From the NCBI RefSeq assembly GCF_030705605.1, contig NZ_JAPCKK010000016.1:62001-126000 (forward strand): a DNA stretch of 64,000 nucleotides. Direction: 5' to 3'. Positions 26,316-35,619 of this stretch are shown here, piece after piece (the stretch's first letter is position 1; every line of letters begins with the position of its first letter). The notes under the pieces are model-generated. The model had not been told where the DNA came from. It did not search any database and saw only the letters and a program-made list of their open reading frames with translations. The DNA is from Paenibacillus zeirhizosphaerae. Its GTDB lineage: Bacteria > Bacillota > Bacilli > Paenibacillales > Paenibacillaceae. The position numbers and the translations under genes are program-made.

Positions 26316-27701
26316 TTAGCGTGTGGTAACAAGATCCTCACCCACAAGTTTTGTTACATTCGCTTGATACTGTTCAGCAGCCTGCTCAGGCGTCAATCTG
26401 TCTGTAACGACATCCTCGACCAGCGTCTGGATCTGGGTGGAAACGGAAGGGTATTTATCGACTGCCGGGCGGAAATGGGTGTTCTTCAGGAAAGCGGAAG
26501 CTTCCTTGAACATCGGAATCGCCTGATACTTCGGATCCTCGGACACATCGCTGCGTGGAGAAAGGTTGTTCTCTTTCAGCAGAAGCGACAGATTGTGCTT
26601 TTTGTTGGACGCCAGCTTTACAAATTCCCAGGCCAGCTCTTTATTGTCCGAATTTTTCGGAATGGACCAAGCCCAGCCGCCGGACATGGACACAGAGCCA
26701 GGTGCCTGCCCTTGTTGCGTTGGCATCGCCGCAAAACCTATCACATCCTTGGACTCTGGCCATGGGGCTGAGCCACCCTCCCGCCAGGTGCCCATCTGCC
26801 AAACCCCGTCAAGACCAATGGCCAGTTTGCCCTTCGGCATAAGCTGCTGATACGCCACGGATCCCGCCTGACCGTTGAGTACCTGCGACAGATTCGGACC
26901 GAGCTTTTCCTCATACACCTGATCGATAAATTTGAACGTATTCGTCAGGCCTTCGCTCTTCACGATCCACTTCTTGGATTCGGAATCATACAGCGGGTCC
27001 CCCGTCCCGTACAACAGCATTTCAAAGGTCTGCATGGAAGTGGCTTCCCCACTCGCCTTACCCGAGTTCATCCAAAGCGGAACGACGTCTGCAGGCAGCT
27101 TTTCCTTGATCGTTCTGGCGGCTGTCAAAACGTCATCCCACGTCTTGGGCTCCCATGGAACCGGAAGGCCGGCCTGCTGGAATAATTGCTTGTTATACCA
27201 TAGTCCGCGGGCATCAGTATTATAAGGGACTCCATACACTTTACCGTCCTGGGCGATTACTCCGCTTTTGACGTTCTCGGTAAACTGCTCCCACTCACTC
27301 CAGCCTTTTACCTGGTCATCCAGCGGCTCCAGATAACCCGCGCTTGCATCCGAGTTAACCATGAACGTATCCTCTGTCACCACATCCGGGGCGGTGTTGG
27401 CGGATTTCAGCATCAGCGCAACCTTGGCAAAATAATCCCCCTCCGACACATTCAGCGGCGACAGCTTTACTTGTGCATCCGGATGCGCTTTTTTGAATTC
27501 CGGAATAACCTCCTGCTCCAGCCACTGTGTCAAGGACTCATTTGCTCCGCCGCCGGAGCGGAACGTAATGCTGATGACATTTTTACCGCTTTCCCCGCCT
27601 GCATCCGTGCCCGCACCTCCATTGGAACAAGCTGTGCTGAACAACAATCCCCCCGTTATCAAACAAACCGTAGCCAATTTTCTGTATTTGCTCAATCCCA
27701 T
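26316..27701 (-). CDS. Extracellular sugar-binding lipoprotein of a CUT1 transporter
   Basis: 461 residues. The lipoprotein signal ends in LLFSTAC, placing the lipidated Cys at about residue 25. The mature part has the family-1 binding-protein blocks: WLEQEVIPEFKKAHPDAQVKL, DVVTEDTF, GLWYNKQLFQQAGL and WTIP-like aromatic stretches. A GGGGAG ribosome binding site precedes ATG. It is the first gene of the SBP-permease-permease-GH38 operon. A cre-like site lies just upstream. Substrate inferred as an alpha-mannoside. Confidence 0.92.
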   Translation of the reverse strand: MGLSKYRKLATVCLITGGLLFSTACSNGGAGTDAGGESGKNVISITFRSGGGANESLTQWLEQEVIPEFKKAHPDAQVKLSPLNVSEGDYFAKVALMLKSANTAPDVVTEDTFMVNSDASAGYLEPLDDQVKGWSEWEQFTENVKSGVIAQDGKVYGVPYNTDARGLWYNKQLFQQAGLPVPWEPKTWDDVLTAARTIKEKLPADVVPLWMNSGKASGEATSMQTFEMLLYGTGDPLYDSESKKWIVKSEGLTNTFKFIDQVYEEKLGPNLSQVLNGQAGSVAYQQLMPKGKLAIGLDGVWQMGTWREGGSAPWPESKDVIGFAAMPTQQGQAPGSVSMSGGWAWSIPKNSDNKELAWEFVKLASNKKHNLSLLLKENNLSPRSDVSEDPKYQAIPMFKEASAFLKNTHFRPAVDKYPSVSTQIQTLVEDVVTDRLTPEQAAEQYQANVTKLVGEDLVTTR

Positions 27702-27748
27702 CAGAATCTCCCCGTTTCCGCAATGGTATAGGTGACAGCATCTCCCTT

Positions 27749-27762
27749 AGTAAACGCTTTCA
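27749..27762 (-). promoter_or_regulatory. cre-like catabolite-repression site
   Basis: On the minus strand TGAAAGCGTTTACT matches the CcpA operator consensus TGWAANCGNTNWCA at 13 of 14 positions. It lies 48 bp upstream of the binding-protein start. The rest of the 378-bp gap (27702-28079) is AT-rich promoter DNA plus the terminator at 28014; I see no gene in it. Confidence 0.68.
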
Positions 27763-28013
27763 ATTCTGTTGAAAAAAAATTTCCTCTGACCGATCAGCCC
27801 TAACACCATCCGTTCGGCTGAAAAGGCTTAATATATATTTCTCATCCCCTCCCCCAACCGTATTGGGTAAACCTGGCACATAAATAATCTACTTGATATA
27901 AATGATATATGTCAATATACTTTTTATGTCGAAATTTGCTATTCTGACCGTTTGGAATCGGCTCTGCTTTATTCTTGGTTTGGCGATGATGTTTTGTCTT
28001 CAAAAACAAGGCG

Positions 28014-28052
28014 GGCGACCTGTCTCCGATAAAATACCGGGAACAGCTCGCC
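28014..28052 (-). terminator. Terminator of the second CUT1 operon
   Basis: GGCGAGCTGT and ACAGGTCGCC pair on the minus strand shortly after the permease stop; a TTGTTTTTG tail follows. Confidence 0.6.
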
Positions 28053-28079
28053 TTTTAAACCTCTGAATCTATTGTTTTT

Positions 28080-28907
28080 TTAGCCTTTCACCGCGCCTTC
28101 CGCAATACCTTCCATAATAAATTTCTGAAAGAATCCGTAGATAATGACCACCGGGATCGCCGTTAGCACCAGCGAGGACAGAATCAAGGGCCACTCCTTG
28201 TTGTACTCCCCAAACAGCATATTGGTAGAGAGAATCAATGTGTACGTGTTCACGTCGGTCAGCATCAGCAAGGGCAGCAGGAAATCGTTCCAGATCCACA
28301 GAAAGTCCAAAATCGCAATCGTTACCGTAATCGGCAGCAGCAGCGGGAAAATGATGCGGAAAAATGTCTGGAACTCGCTGCAGCCATCGATTTGGGCAGA
28401 CTCCTCCAGTTCTCGCGGAATGGATTTGACAAATCCGTGATAGAGGAAAATCGCCATGTTGACACCAAGCCCGATATAGATCAAAGCTAGTCCATAGGTT
28501 GTGCCCTGCACATACATCGCCTTGGCCATGCGGGTGAGCGGGATCATGATCGAATGGAACGGCACCAGCATGGAAGCGACAAACAGGAAAAAAATCGCGC
28601 CGCTCAATCTGCCCCGTGTGCGGGATAGTTTATACCCTGCCATAGAAGCAGTGAGGATAATGCCAGCAATGCCGATGACAGATATCGTGGCTGAATTCAG
28701 CGTGCTGCCCAGCAGATTGATTTTGGCAAAAGCATCCCCATAGTTTTCCCAGTGCATTGTTGTCGGCAGCGCAATAAAGGATATGAACATTTCACCCTGG
28801 TTTTTGAAGGAATTGATGACCGCCATGTAGATGGGGAAGCAGGCAATGACAGCTCCGACGATCAGGAGCAGCGTTATCAGCAGAGAGCTGGCTGTGCGTT
28901 TTCTCAT
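28080..28907 (-). CDS. CUT1 sugar ABC transporter permease (MalG-like)
   Basis: 275 residues with six membrane helices. The EAA loop is RELEESAQIDGCSEFQTFFRIIFPLLLPI and the C-terminus is FQKFIMEGIAEGAVKG. The start overlaps the stop of the upstream permease (ATGA-type) behind GGAGGTGGAGG. Last gene of an SBP-permease-permease unit with no ATPase and no hydrolase, so an MsmX-like ATPase must be shared. The sugar is unknown. Confidence 0.92.
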   Translation of the reverse strand: MRKRTASSLLITLLLIVGAVIACFPIYMAVINSFKNQGEMFISFIALPTTMHWENYGDAFAKINLLGSTLNSATISVIGIAGIILTASMAGYKLSRTRGRLSGAIFFLFVASMLVPFHSIMIPLTRMAKAMYVQGTTYGLALIYIGLGVNMAIFLYHGFVKSIPRELEESAQIDGCSEFQTFFRIIFPLLLPITVTIAILDFLWIWNDFLLPLLMLTDVNTYTLILSTNMLFGEYNKEWPLILSSLVLTAIPVVIIYGFFQKFIMEGIAEGAVKG

Positions 28908-29788
28908 GCCTCCACCTCCCTTTTCTTCATGACCGTGATCTGGATCAAGGTGAAAATCAGAACGATGACAAACAGAATGACAGATTTCGCGCTTGCATAA
29001 CCATAACGGAAATTGTTGGAGAAGGCTTCCTCGTAAATGTTCATCGTAATCACCTGTGTTGCGCGGCCAGGCCCTCCGCCTGTCAAACCGTAAACGACCT
29101 CGAATACTTTAAAGGCCCCGTTCAGTGTCAGGAAAAAACAGATGGTGACCGCGTGTGTAATCATCGGCAGGACCACGCTGTGCAGCGTCTGCAGCGGACT
29201 TGCGCCGTCAATGAGCGCGGCTTCCTTCAGGCTTTGCGGAACCCCCTGCAGGGCAGCCAGATAGATGATCATCATGTAGCCTACTCCATTCCAGAGCGAC
29301 ACCGTCAGGATGGAATAAAAGGAATACTGCGGATCACCCAGCCACGACTGATCCAAAAAGAGGATGGCGAACCGCTCGGCCAACTGCGGCAGCACCTGGG
29401 AGAAGACAAACGTCCACATAAACGCGCTGATGATGGTGCTGATCATGTTGGGCATGAAAAAGATCGTCCGGAAAAAACCTTTGCTCTTTGTGCGGGACTC
29501 GATCAGCACGGCCAGCAGCAACGCGATTCCGTTTTGCAAAATGATCATAAAGAGCACGTATTTCAGCGTGAACCACAAGGAATTCATAAAATCTGGATCT
29601 TCCCGCAGCGCCTCCGTGAAGTTGGCCAAGCCGATGAAATCGTAATTCCGATTGAGCCCGTTCCAGTCCGTGAAGCTGTAATACATGCCGCCGACCGTCG
29701 GGATGAGCAGGAAGATCGCATAGAGAATAAACGCCGGGGCCGTAAATAGCAGCAGTGAAATATATTTTTTGTATCCCCCGTTATACAC
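28904..29788 (-). CDS. CUT1 sugar ABC transporter permease (MalF-like)
   Basis: 294 residues, GTG start with a GGGGGAA ribosome binding site. Six membrane helices; EAA motif SLKEAALIDGASPLQTLHSVVLPMITH, then VVYGLTGGGPGRATQVITMNIYEEAF. It forms a heterodimer with the next permease. The operon lies directly before a YesM/YesN-type pair in the same orientation, whose regulator gene ends 60 bp upstream of the binding-protein coding region, suggesting the pair controls this transporter. Confidence 0.92.
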   Translation of the reverse strand: MYNGGYKKYISLLLFTAPAFILYAIFLLIPTVGGMYYSFTDWNGLNRNYDFIGLANFTEALREDPDFMNSLWFTLKYVLFMIILQNGIALLLAVLIESRTKSKGFFRTIFFMPNMISTIISAFMWTFVFSQVLPQLAERFAILFLDQSWLGDPQYSFYSILTVSLWNGVGYMMIIYLAALQGVPQSLKEAALIDGASPLQTLHSVVLPMITHAVTICFFLTLNGAFKVFEVVYGLTGGGPGRATQVITMNIYEEAFSNNFRYGYASAKSVILFVIVLIFTLIQITVMKKREVEA

Positions 29789-29809
29789 AGCAGCTTCCCC
29801 CTTGCCGGT

Positions 29810-31096
29810 TCATTTGTTCACTTTGTTATAGGATTTCCAGGCTTTATCGAGCGCGGCAATGACATCATCCTGGGACATTTGTCCGGCATAGTAGGACTGC
29901 AGCGCTTTACCCGCCTCATCCTTCACCGCCTGTGGAATAGCCGGGTCCTGATAGGACTTGCCTGCTTTTACATATTCCATGGCATCATTCACCCAAGGAT
30001 AGCTGTCATACGTATGAGTTTTGGCAACCGGATTGAATTTCAGGGCCTGATAAAATGCGCTTGAATCCTGATTATCCAGCACATAATTGACAAAAGCCAG
30101 CGCCAGTTCCTTGTTCTTGCTGGAGGAAGACACGGCCAGCGAAGTTGATGTGCTTAGGTCGATCATCGTTGCATCCGGATTATCACTGACCGGCAACGGT
30201 GCTACGCCAAAGTCCAGCTCCGGATTGGATTTCAGAATCGTCTCCGCATACCACGGGCCTTGCACCCACATCGCTGCTTTACCGGCAGCAAACGCGGCCG
30301 CTCCGTCGTCTCCACCCACCTCCAGGGCGCGATCCGTGCCATTGGCGTTGACCAGATCCATCATACCGAACAGAGAAGCTTTAATTTCACTAAAGGAACC
30401 TTGGTCATTATTCATGCGTTCCACGAAATCCTTGTTTTCCGTATTGATCGTGGCACCGGCTGCGAGCGGCAGGAAGAGCTGTGGAATCCAGGCTTCCTTG
30501 TAGGAGATTTCAAATGGAGTTATATTGGCCGCCTTTAGCTTATCTACCACGGTTTTCATTTCCGTCAGTGTTGTTGGCGGGTTAATGCCCTGCTCTGCAA
30601 AAATTTTCTTGTTGTACAGAAAACCCCAAGCGAGCGTTTCCATAGGAATGGCTACGATTTTACCGTCCGTTGTCGTTACAGACGGCTTCACGCTGTCCAG
30701 CATCTTATCCACCAACGGCTGCTCCGACAGGTCTTCCAGATAACCGGCTTTGTAGAAAGACGGAATCTCATTAACTGCATGCAGCGCGAACACGTCAGGC
30801 GCATCATTGGACGCAAGCCGGGTTTTCAGAATCTGGGCTGCATTATCCGAGGGCGGCATTTCCAGTTGCACGGTGAGGTCGATATTTTTCTCTGCTTTCA
30901 TCTTCGCTTTAAACTGTTCGATGTACTTATCGTAGTGCTCTTTAAACCTGGGCTGGCCGATGAACATTTTGAGCGTAACGCTGTTCCCTGCCGTGGCTCC
31001 GCCTTCAGTCCCATTTGTTCCCTCATTGGCACCACATCCAGCTAGCAGCACGGCAGCCAATAGAGATCCCGTTATACCCTTCCATAGCTTCCTCAC
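29810..31096 (-). CDS. Sugar-binding lipoprotein of the second CUT1 transporter
   Basis: About 428 residues from GTG 31094-31096, with GGAGG 8 bp upstream; ATG 31102 overlaps that spacing badly. Lipobox LLAAVLLAGC, Cys near residue 22. The mature protein carries DVFALHAVNEIPSFYKAGYLEDL, WGFLYNKKIFAEQGI and AAFAAGKAAMWVQGPW, standard for CUT1 binding proteins. A partial cre-like dyad (TGTAAGCGCTTCA, 31158-31170) lies upstream. No linked glycoside hydrolase gives away the sugar. Confidence 0.91.
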   Translation of the reverse strand: MRKLWKGITGSLLAAVLLAGCGANEGTNGTEGGATAGNSVTLKMFIGQPRFKEHYDKYIEQFKAKMKAEKNIDLTVQLEMPPSDNAAQILKTRLASNDAPDVFALHAVNEIPSFYKAGYLEDLSEQPLVDKMLDSVKPSVTTTDGKIVAIPMETLAWGFLYNKKIFAEQGINPPTTLTEMKTVVDKLKAANITPFEISYKEAWIPQLFLPLAAGATINTENKDFVERMNNDQGSFSEIKASLFGMMDLVNANGTDRALEVGGDDGAAAFAAGKAAMWVQGPWYAETILKSNPELDFGVAPLPVSDNPDATMIDLSTSTSLAVSSSSKNKELALAFVNYVLDNQDSSAFYQALKFNPVAKTHTYDSYPWVNDAMEYVKAGKSYQDPAIPQAVKDEAGKALQSYYAGQMSQDDVIAALDKAWKSYNKVNK

Positions 31097-31203
31097 ATCC
31101 ATGACCTCCCTGATGTTCACTCTTCTTTTTGTACACAAGTTCATTGTAAATCATTAATGTAAGCGCTTCATTGGACGGATTTAGAGCATATTATTGCACA
31201 TTT

Positions 31204-32259
31204 TTAAACTTCATTCTGTTTGCGCATTTCTCCGGGGGCAATTCCGAAATACTTTTTGAATACCCGGTAAAAATAGGATACATCCTCGTAACCCGCCATC
31301 TCACACACCGTTTTTATCGGATGCTGCTCCTGCACGATCCACTCCCTGGCCTTTTCCATCCGCAGCTGCACAATATAATCGGTCACGTTCACCCCATACT
31401 CCTGCTTAAATACCTTGCTGAGATATTCTTTGCTGACAAAGAACACCTTGGCGAGAAACTCCAACGTAATCGGCTCGGTAAAATGCTGCTCCATATACTG
31501 CCGGATTTCCTCCAGATTCAGCTTGTTCTTGAATTTGCGCTGCTGAATAAGCGCATCAAGCGCCTGCATATAGTACTGCTGCATGTCATGTACCGCCGCC
31601 TCTGCGGAGGATAACGTATGCGGTGTCACCCTGATCTCCTGTTGCTCGGCCCCTGGCATTGCAGCAGCAACCAGCTCTTTTAAATGAAGAAGCAGCTCTT
31701 GCACAACCCGCCCCAGCTTGCGATGGCCTGAATCAGTCTGCAGCTCCTGCTGAAGCTGTCCGAATACGACGGTTATGCCCTCCCTGTTCAATTCATGGAA
31801 ATAAGAGCGCAAGCTTTGCTTATAACCGGAGAGCCGTTGCGAGCATTCAAGATCAAACGGCTCCAGCCTGGATTTTTGGCTGTCCTGCAGCTCTGTTTTG
31901 CATTTTTGCAGCGCGGCGTTAAGCTCCTGTGGATCAATCGGCTTGAGCAGGTAATCGACCGACCGGTATTTTAACGCATGCTTGGCATAATTAAAGTCGT
32001 CATAACCGCTGATCACAATCGTCCTGATCTCCGGAAAACGCTCCTTTAAAATACGCAGCAGCTCCACTCCATCAGCAGCGGGCATGCGCATATCCGTAAT
32101 GACAATTTCGGGCTCTAACGCTTCGGTCAGCCGTACTGCCTCGATCCCGTCCCCGGCTTCGCCAACGATTTGCAAGCCAATATGATCCCACTCTCCGAGT
32201 GACCGGATCATATCCCTGTTCCAATGCTCATCATCGACCAGAAGCACTTTTAACATCAT
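31204..32259 (-). CDS. YesN-type response regulator with AraC DNA-binding domain
   Basis: About 351 residues from ATG 32257-32259, overlapping the kinase stop (ATGA). The receiver domain begins MLKVLLVDDEHWNRDMI, phospho-acceptor Asp in IVITDMRMPAADGVELL and Lys in YLLKPIDPQEL. A central helical region follows, then two AraC helix-turn-helix units (EFLAKVFFVSKEYLSKVFKQEYG and IKTVCEMAGYEDVSYFYRVFKKYFG). Usually activates a neighbouring sugar transporter; here the CUT1 genes just downstream are the likely target. Confidence 0.93.
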   Translation of the reverse strand: MMLKVLLVDDEHWNRDMIRSLGEWDHIGLQIVGEAGDGIEAVRLTEALEPEIVITDMRMPAADGVELLRILKERFPEIRTIVISGYDDFNYAKHALKYRSVDYLLKPIDPQELNAALQKCKTELQDSQKSRLEPFDLECSQRLSGYKQSLRSYFHELNREGITVVFGQLQQELQTDSGHRKLGRVVQELLLHLKELVAAAMPGAEQQEIRVTPHTLSSAEAAVHDMQQYYMQALDALIQQRKFKNKLNLEEIRQYMEQHFTEPITLEFLAKVFFVSKEYLSKVFKQEYGVNVTDYIVQLRMEKAREWIVQEQHPIKTVCEMAGYEDVSYFYRVFKKYFGIAPGEMRKQNEV

Positions 32260-34058
32260 TCCGCCGCCCCCCTTGATTCGTTTGGAACACAAATGCAAAC
32301 GTCCGTGCCCTTGCCTGGTTCGCTATTTATACTGATTCCATACGCCGGACCGAAATGCATTCGGATGCGAGCCGCAACGTTAATCAGCCCGATGCTCTTT
32401 CCACTCATCCATATGCCGCCTGTGCCTGAACCATCTGCATCTGAAGCAAGCTTGCTGCGCAGCTTCGCAAGCCGGTCCGGCTCCATTCCGGCCCCGTTAT
32501 CGCTGATGCGGATCAGCACGCCGGTACCGCTGCGTTTGATCGATACGTTCAGCTTCCAATTCTCCGGTCTGGACTCCAGTCCGTGCGCAAATGCATTTTC
32601 TGCAATCGGCTGTAAAGACAGCTTGGGCAGCTCGCTCTGCAGCGTCTCCTCTTCCACATCCAGCGTATATTGAAGCCGGCCTTGGAACCGCTTTTGCTGA
32701 ATATGCATGTAATGCTGCAGGTGCTTCAGCTCTGCCTGCAGGGAGGCCAGATGATCGGGTTCACGCACGATATAACGGAACATTTCGCTTAAGGAGCGGA
32801 TCACTTCATAGCTGTCCGCTGGCTTATGTGCAAAGATCATACCCCCGATGAGCTGCAGCGTATTTTGCAGAAAATGCGGGTTGATCTGCGATTGCAGCGC
32901 TTTAAGCTCTGCTGTTCTTTTTTCCAGATTGATCTTGTATTCATACTGAATATGGCTGCGGATACGGATGGCCATATCGTGCAGGTTGTTCTCCAGCAAA
33001 CCGATCTCATCCGTTCTTCCGCTGCGGGCAGGCAGCACCTTACGCTCATCGATAAGGTCGATGCCCTGCAGCGATTGGACAAGCTTAACGATTGGCCGGG
33101 CCGTTCTCCAGGCCAGAAAAACGGCGAGCAGCACCGAAAGTGCTGCCGACACGGTGCCCACAAGCAGGCCATAGGTCATGGTAGCGATCGCGGTTTGGTC
33201 AATTTCCCGCTTGGGGATGATTTTGACCAACCGCAGACCGAGCGGATCGACGGTATTGTAAAATACATACTCCTGCGGTGTGCGAAAATAACCCGGACCG
33301 GGACCTGCAGCAGTCAGCCGTTCCACAGCCTCTTTTGATAAAGCGCTTTCAATCGATGGGCTGTAAAGCACTTTGCCGTCATTCCCGGCAATCAACACAC
33401 GCTGCTTCTCCGTTCCGCCCAGTAGCTCCAGCGTCTGGTTAAAGGCCGACCAGCGAATCTCCAGGGTGATCGCCCCAAGCCTCTCCTGGTTCTCGAAACG
33501 GTTGATGCTGCGGATCAGCCTGAACTTTTCCGGATCATCGCCAGTCGTATCAATGATGAAATCCTTGTTCTGCCGCACGAGATCGCCATAGACCACAGGA
33601 GGCGCAGCAAGCGTGCGTACATTGTTCTCCATGGAATCGATCATGAACAGGGTGCTGGTTTCATGCACATATAAACCGATCCCGACCACATGATTGCCTG
33701 CCGAATAATAGACACTGTTCAGAATTTCGAAAATTTTGCGCTGCTCGTCCAGACGGCTTGAGAGATCGTCTTGTTCTCTGTCTCCCAGATACTCAGTTAG
33801 AACCGGACTGACCTGAATGGTATAAATCAGATTGTTCAACTGCGAAAATTGTTCCCCCAAATAAATGCCGGTCCATTTCAGATTGGACAAATTGGTGTTG
33901 ATGACCTCGGACTCCATGGAAGCCCTGCTGTTCTCGGCCGCCAGCGCCGTTATGGCGATAATCGGCAGTACAGCGAGCAGCACCATCGTGATGATTAGCT
34001 TGCTGCGGATACTGCGCCGCACAGAATGGATACAACGCCGGAAAAGATGCTTTAACAA
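32256..34058 (-). CDS. YesM-type sensor histidine kinase
   Basis: 600 residues, TTG start behind AGGTGA. TM1 about 20-42, a large extracellular dCache-like region (YLGEQFSQLNNLIYTIQVSPVLTEYL to TVDPLGLRLVKIIPKREID), TM2 about 285-310, HAMP, then His_kinase (LQSQINPHFLQNTLQLIGGMI, with the phospho-acceptor His in INPHF) and HATPase (ISDNGAGMEPDRL, GKSIGLINVAARI). Such kinases sense extracellular sugars, often with the binding protein. A cre-like sequence (TGAAAGCGCCTTCT) is upstream at 34131-34144. Confidence 0.92.
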   Translation of the reverse strand: MLKHLFRRCIHSVRRSIRSKLIITMVLLAVLPIIAITALAAENSRASMESEVINTNLSNLKWTGIYLGEQFSQLNNLIYTIQVSPVLTEYLGDREQDDLSSRLDEQRKIFEILNSVYYSAGNHVVGIGLYVHETSTLFMIDSMENNVRTLAAPPVVYGDLVRQNKDFIIDTTGDDPEKFRLIRSINRFENQERLGAITLEIRWSAFNQTLELLGGTEKQRVLIAGNDGKVLYSPSIESALSKEAVERLTAAGPGPGYFRTPQEYVFYNTVDPLGLRLVKIIPKREIDQTAIATMTYGLLVGTVSAALSVLLAVFLAWRTARPIVKLVQSLQGIDLIDERKVLPARSGRTDEIGLLENNLHDMAIRIRSHIQYEYKINLEKRTAELKALQSQINPHFLQNTLQLIGGMIFAHKPADSYEVIRSLSEMFRYIVREPDHLASLQAELKHLQHYMHIQQKRFQGRLQYTLDVEEETLQSELPKLSLQPIAENAFAHGLESRPENWKLNVSIKRSGTGVLIRISDNGAGMEPDRLAKLRSKLASDADGSGTGGIWMSGKSIGLINVAARIRMHFGPAYGISINSEPGKGTDVCICVPNESRGAAE

Positions 34059-34130
34059 TGCAGATTCACCTGCTTTCCCATGCAGTGATTGCCCTGCAAA
34101 GATCGTGAAAAAAAATACGCCCTCGCATCA

Positions 34131-34144
34131 AGAAGGCGCTTTCA
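34131..34144 (-). promoter_or_regulatory. Weak cre-like site upstream of the YesM kinase gene
   Basis: TGAAAGCGCCTTCT on the minus strand matches the CcpA consensus at 12 of 14 positions. Located 73 bp before the kinase start. Confidence 0.4.
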
Positions 34145-34246
34145 TTAATAGATGCCTGAAAGACTCGCGGAAATAGTTCCAGCCTCATGATGCCGTTCTT
34201 TTTGGCTGTATTATACCTGATTTTGATCTGGAATACGATGATAAAC

Positions 34247-34292
34247 AGGCGAGCCGAATCATGATCCATAAAGGGATCTGTTCGGCTCGCCC
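34247..34292. terminator. Hairpin downstream of the multicopper-oxidase pseudogene
   Basis: AGGCGAGCCGAA and TTCGGCTCGCCT form a 12-bp stem; the loop can add GATCC/GGATC pairing. T-rich sequence follows on the plus side. It insulates the kinase promoter from the pseudogene. Confidence 0.6.
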
Positions 34293-34303
34293 TATTTTTG
34301 ATC

Positions 34304-34784
34304 CTATTTTTTGATACTACTCCGGTTTATTTCCGGCGTTGGGATCTGCAACAACGTATCTTTAACAATTAGAGACCCTTCAAGCGCTTTCCCGTGCTTG
34401 CTTAACACCTGAAAGAAGTGACCGTGCAGATGCATCGGATGATCCTCGGTTTTCGAGTTATTGACGAGGCGGACTTTGACGGCACCTCCTTTCTTGACCT
34501 TGATCGGTTCGGTTTCGGGAAACGTCTTATCGGAACCGGTGGGCACCTTCCTAAGCGATGGTAGCTTTCATTCCTGCAACAGCAGTACACTATCCTGATG
34601 CGAGTGGTACCAGTAGGTGCCAGGGACATCTGCTTTAAACTCATACGTAAATGACTGGCCCGGTTGAACCGCGTTTTGTGTTACGCCTGGAATGCCGTCT
34701 CTTCAAGTTAACTTTGATCGTTTCGCCCTGCTTGACCCGAATTTGCGGGCCAGGAACTTGACGTGGGGACAAGGATTGACCCAT
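34304..34784 (-). pseudogene. Multicopper oxidase remnant (deleted and frameshifted)
   Basis: The minus strand holds three pieces of one family in different frames. First is an N-terminal piece GPQIRVKQGETIKVNL. Next, in another frame, comes [17 protein letters not shown] with WYHSHQDS, the type-3 copper site. A C-terminal piece with HPMHLHGHFFQVL, the last copper-binding His cluster, follows after a stop. About 25 codons are missing between the first two, and some 200 or more between the second and third, judged by normal CopA/laccase-like enzymes of over 450 residues. The gene is therefore a decayed relic; no functional oxidase can be made. Confidence 0.82.
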
Positions 34785-34866
34785 TATAGAAACAGCCAAT
34801 ATCTTGCTAAGATTTTCAATAAAATAATGATGAGATAAGTAAAAATACGCCTTATAAGGAGGGCTT

Positions 34867-35559
34867 ATGAAAACTATTGGACTTATAGGTGGAATGACTT
34901 GGAAATCTACGCTGGAGTATTATCGAATCATTAACGAAGAGGTAAATGGCAGGTTAGGTGGATTTCATTCGGCAAAGTGTCTGTTGTACAGTGTGAATTT
35001 CGACGAGATTGAACGCTGCCAATCTGAAGGCAACTGGGAAAATGCAGGTCAAATATTAGGGAAAGCTGCTGCATCTTTAGAAAAAGCGGGTGCGGAATTT
35101 ATAGTGATCTGTACGAATACAATGCACAAAGTCGTGGATCATATTGAAGAACAGATAAAAATACCTGTTCTGCATATTGCTGATGCAACAGCAAAGCAAA
35201 TTAAAAGCTCTAACCTAAAAACTGTTGGTTTGCTTGGTACCAAGTACACGATGGAACAAGATTTTTATAAATCCCGAATAGAATCGAACGGAATCAAGGT
35301 GCTCATTCCCACTGACGAAGAGCGGGTTATTGTAAATAAAATCATTTATGAAGAGTTAGGTTTTGGACAGATTCTAGAACCCTCCAGGGATTATTATAAA
35401 AAAGTAATTCAAAATCTGGTTGATCATGGGGCTGAGGGAGTCATTTTGGGCTGTACAGAAATTGGTTTGTTACTTAAACCAGAGGACTCAGAAACCCCAT
35501 TATTCGATACGACAATGATTCATGCCGTTGAGGCCGTGAATATTGCTTTAGAAAAATGA
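34867..35559 (+). CDS. Aspartate/glutamate racemase-family protein
   Basis: 230 residues with an AAGGAGGGC ribosome binding site. It starts MKTIGLIGGMTWKSTLEYY, typical of the YgeA/aspartate racemase group. The two catalytic cysteines of this cofactor-independent family are seen in ICTNTMHKV and LGCTEIGLLL. It probably interconverts an L- and D-amino acid; which one is not decidable. It stands alone on the plus strand between the oxidase relic and the galactan locus and ends in a strong terminator. Confidence 0.9.
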   Translation: MKTIGLIGGMTWKSTLEYYRIINEEVNGRLGGFHSAKCLLYSVNFDEIERCQSEGNWENAGQILGKAAASLEKAGAEFIVICTNTMHKVVDHIEEQIKIPVLHIADATAKQIKSSNLKTVGLLGTKYTMEQDFYKSRIESNGIKVLIPTDEERVIVNKIIYEELGFGQILEPSRDYYKKVIQNLVDHGAEGVILGCTEIGLLLKPEDSETPLFDTTMIHAVEAVNIALEK

Positions 35560-35567
35560 AACATTCC

Positions 35568-35609
35568 CAAAAGCCCCTGCCAACGGAAACGAATCGGCAG
35601 AGGCTTTTG
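35568..35609. terminator. Bidirectional terminator
   Basis: CAAAAGCCCCTGCC and GGCAGAGGCTTTTG form a long stem between the convergent racemase and beta-galactosidase genes. Confidence 0.82.
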
Positions 35610-35619
35610 AGTTGCAGAT

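Noticed and set aside
34402..34644. Separate 80-codon gene in the oxidase region
   Set aside because: It is a different frame of the decayed multicopper oxidase and contains family fragments only in part.
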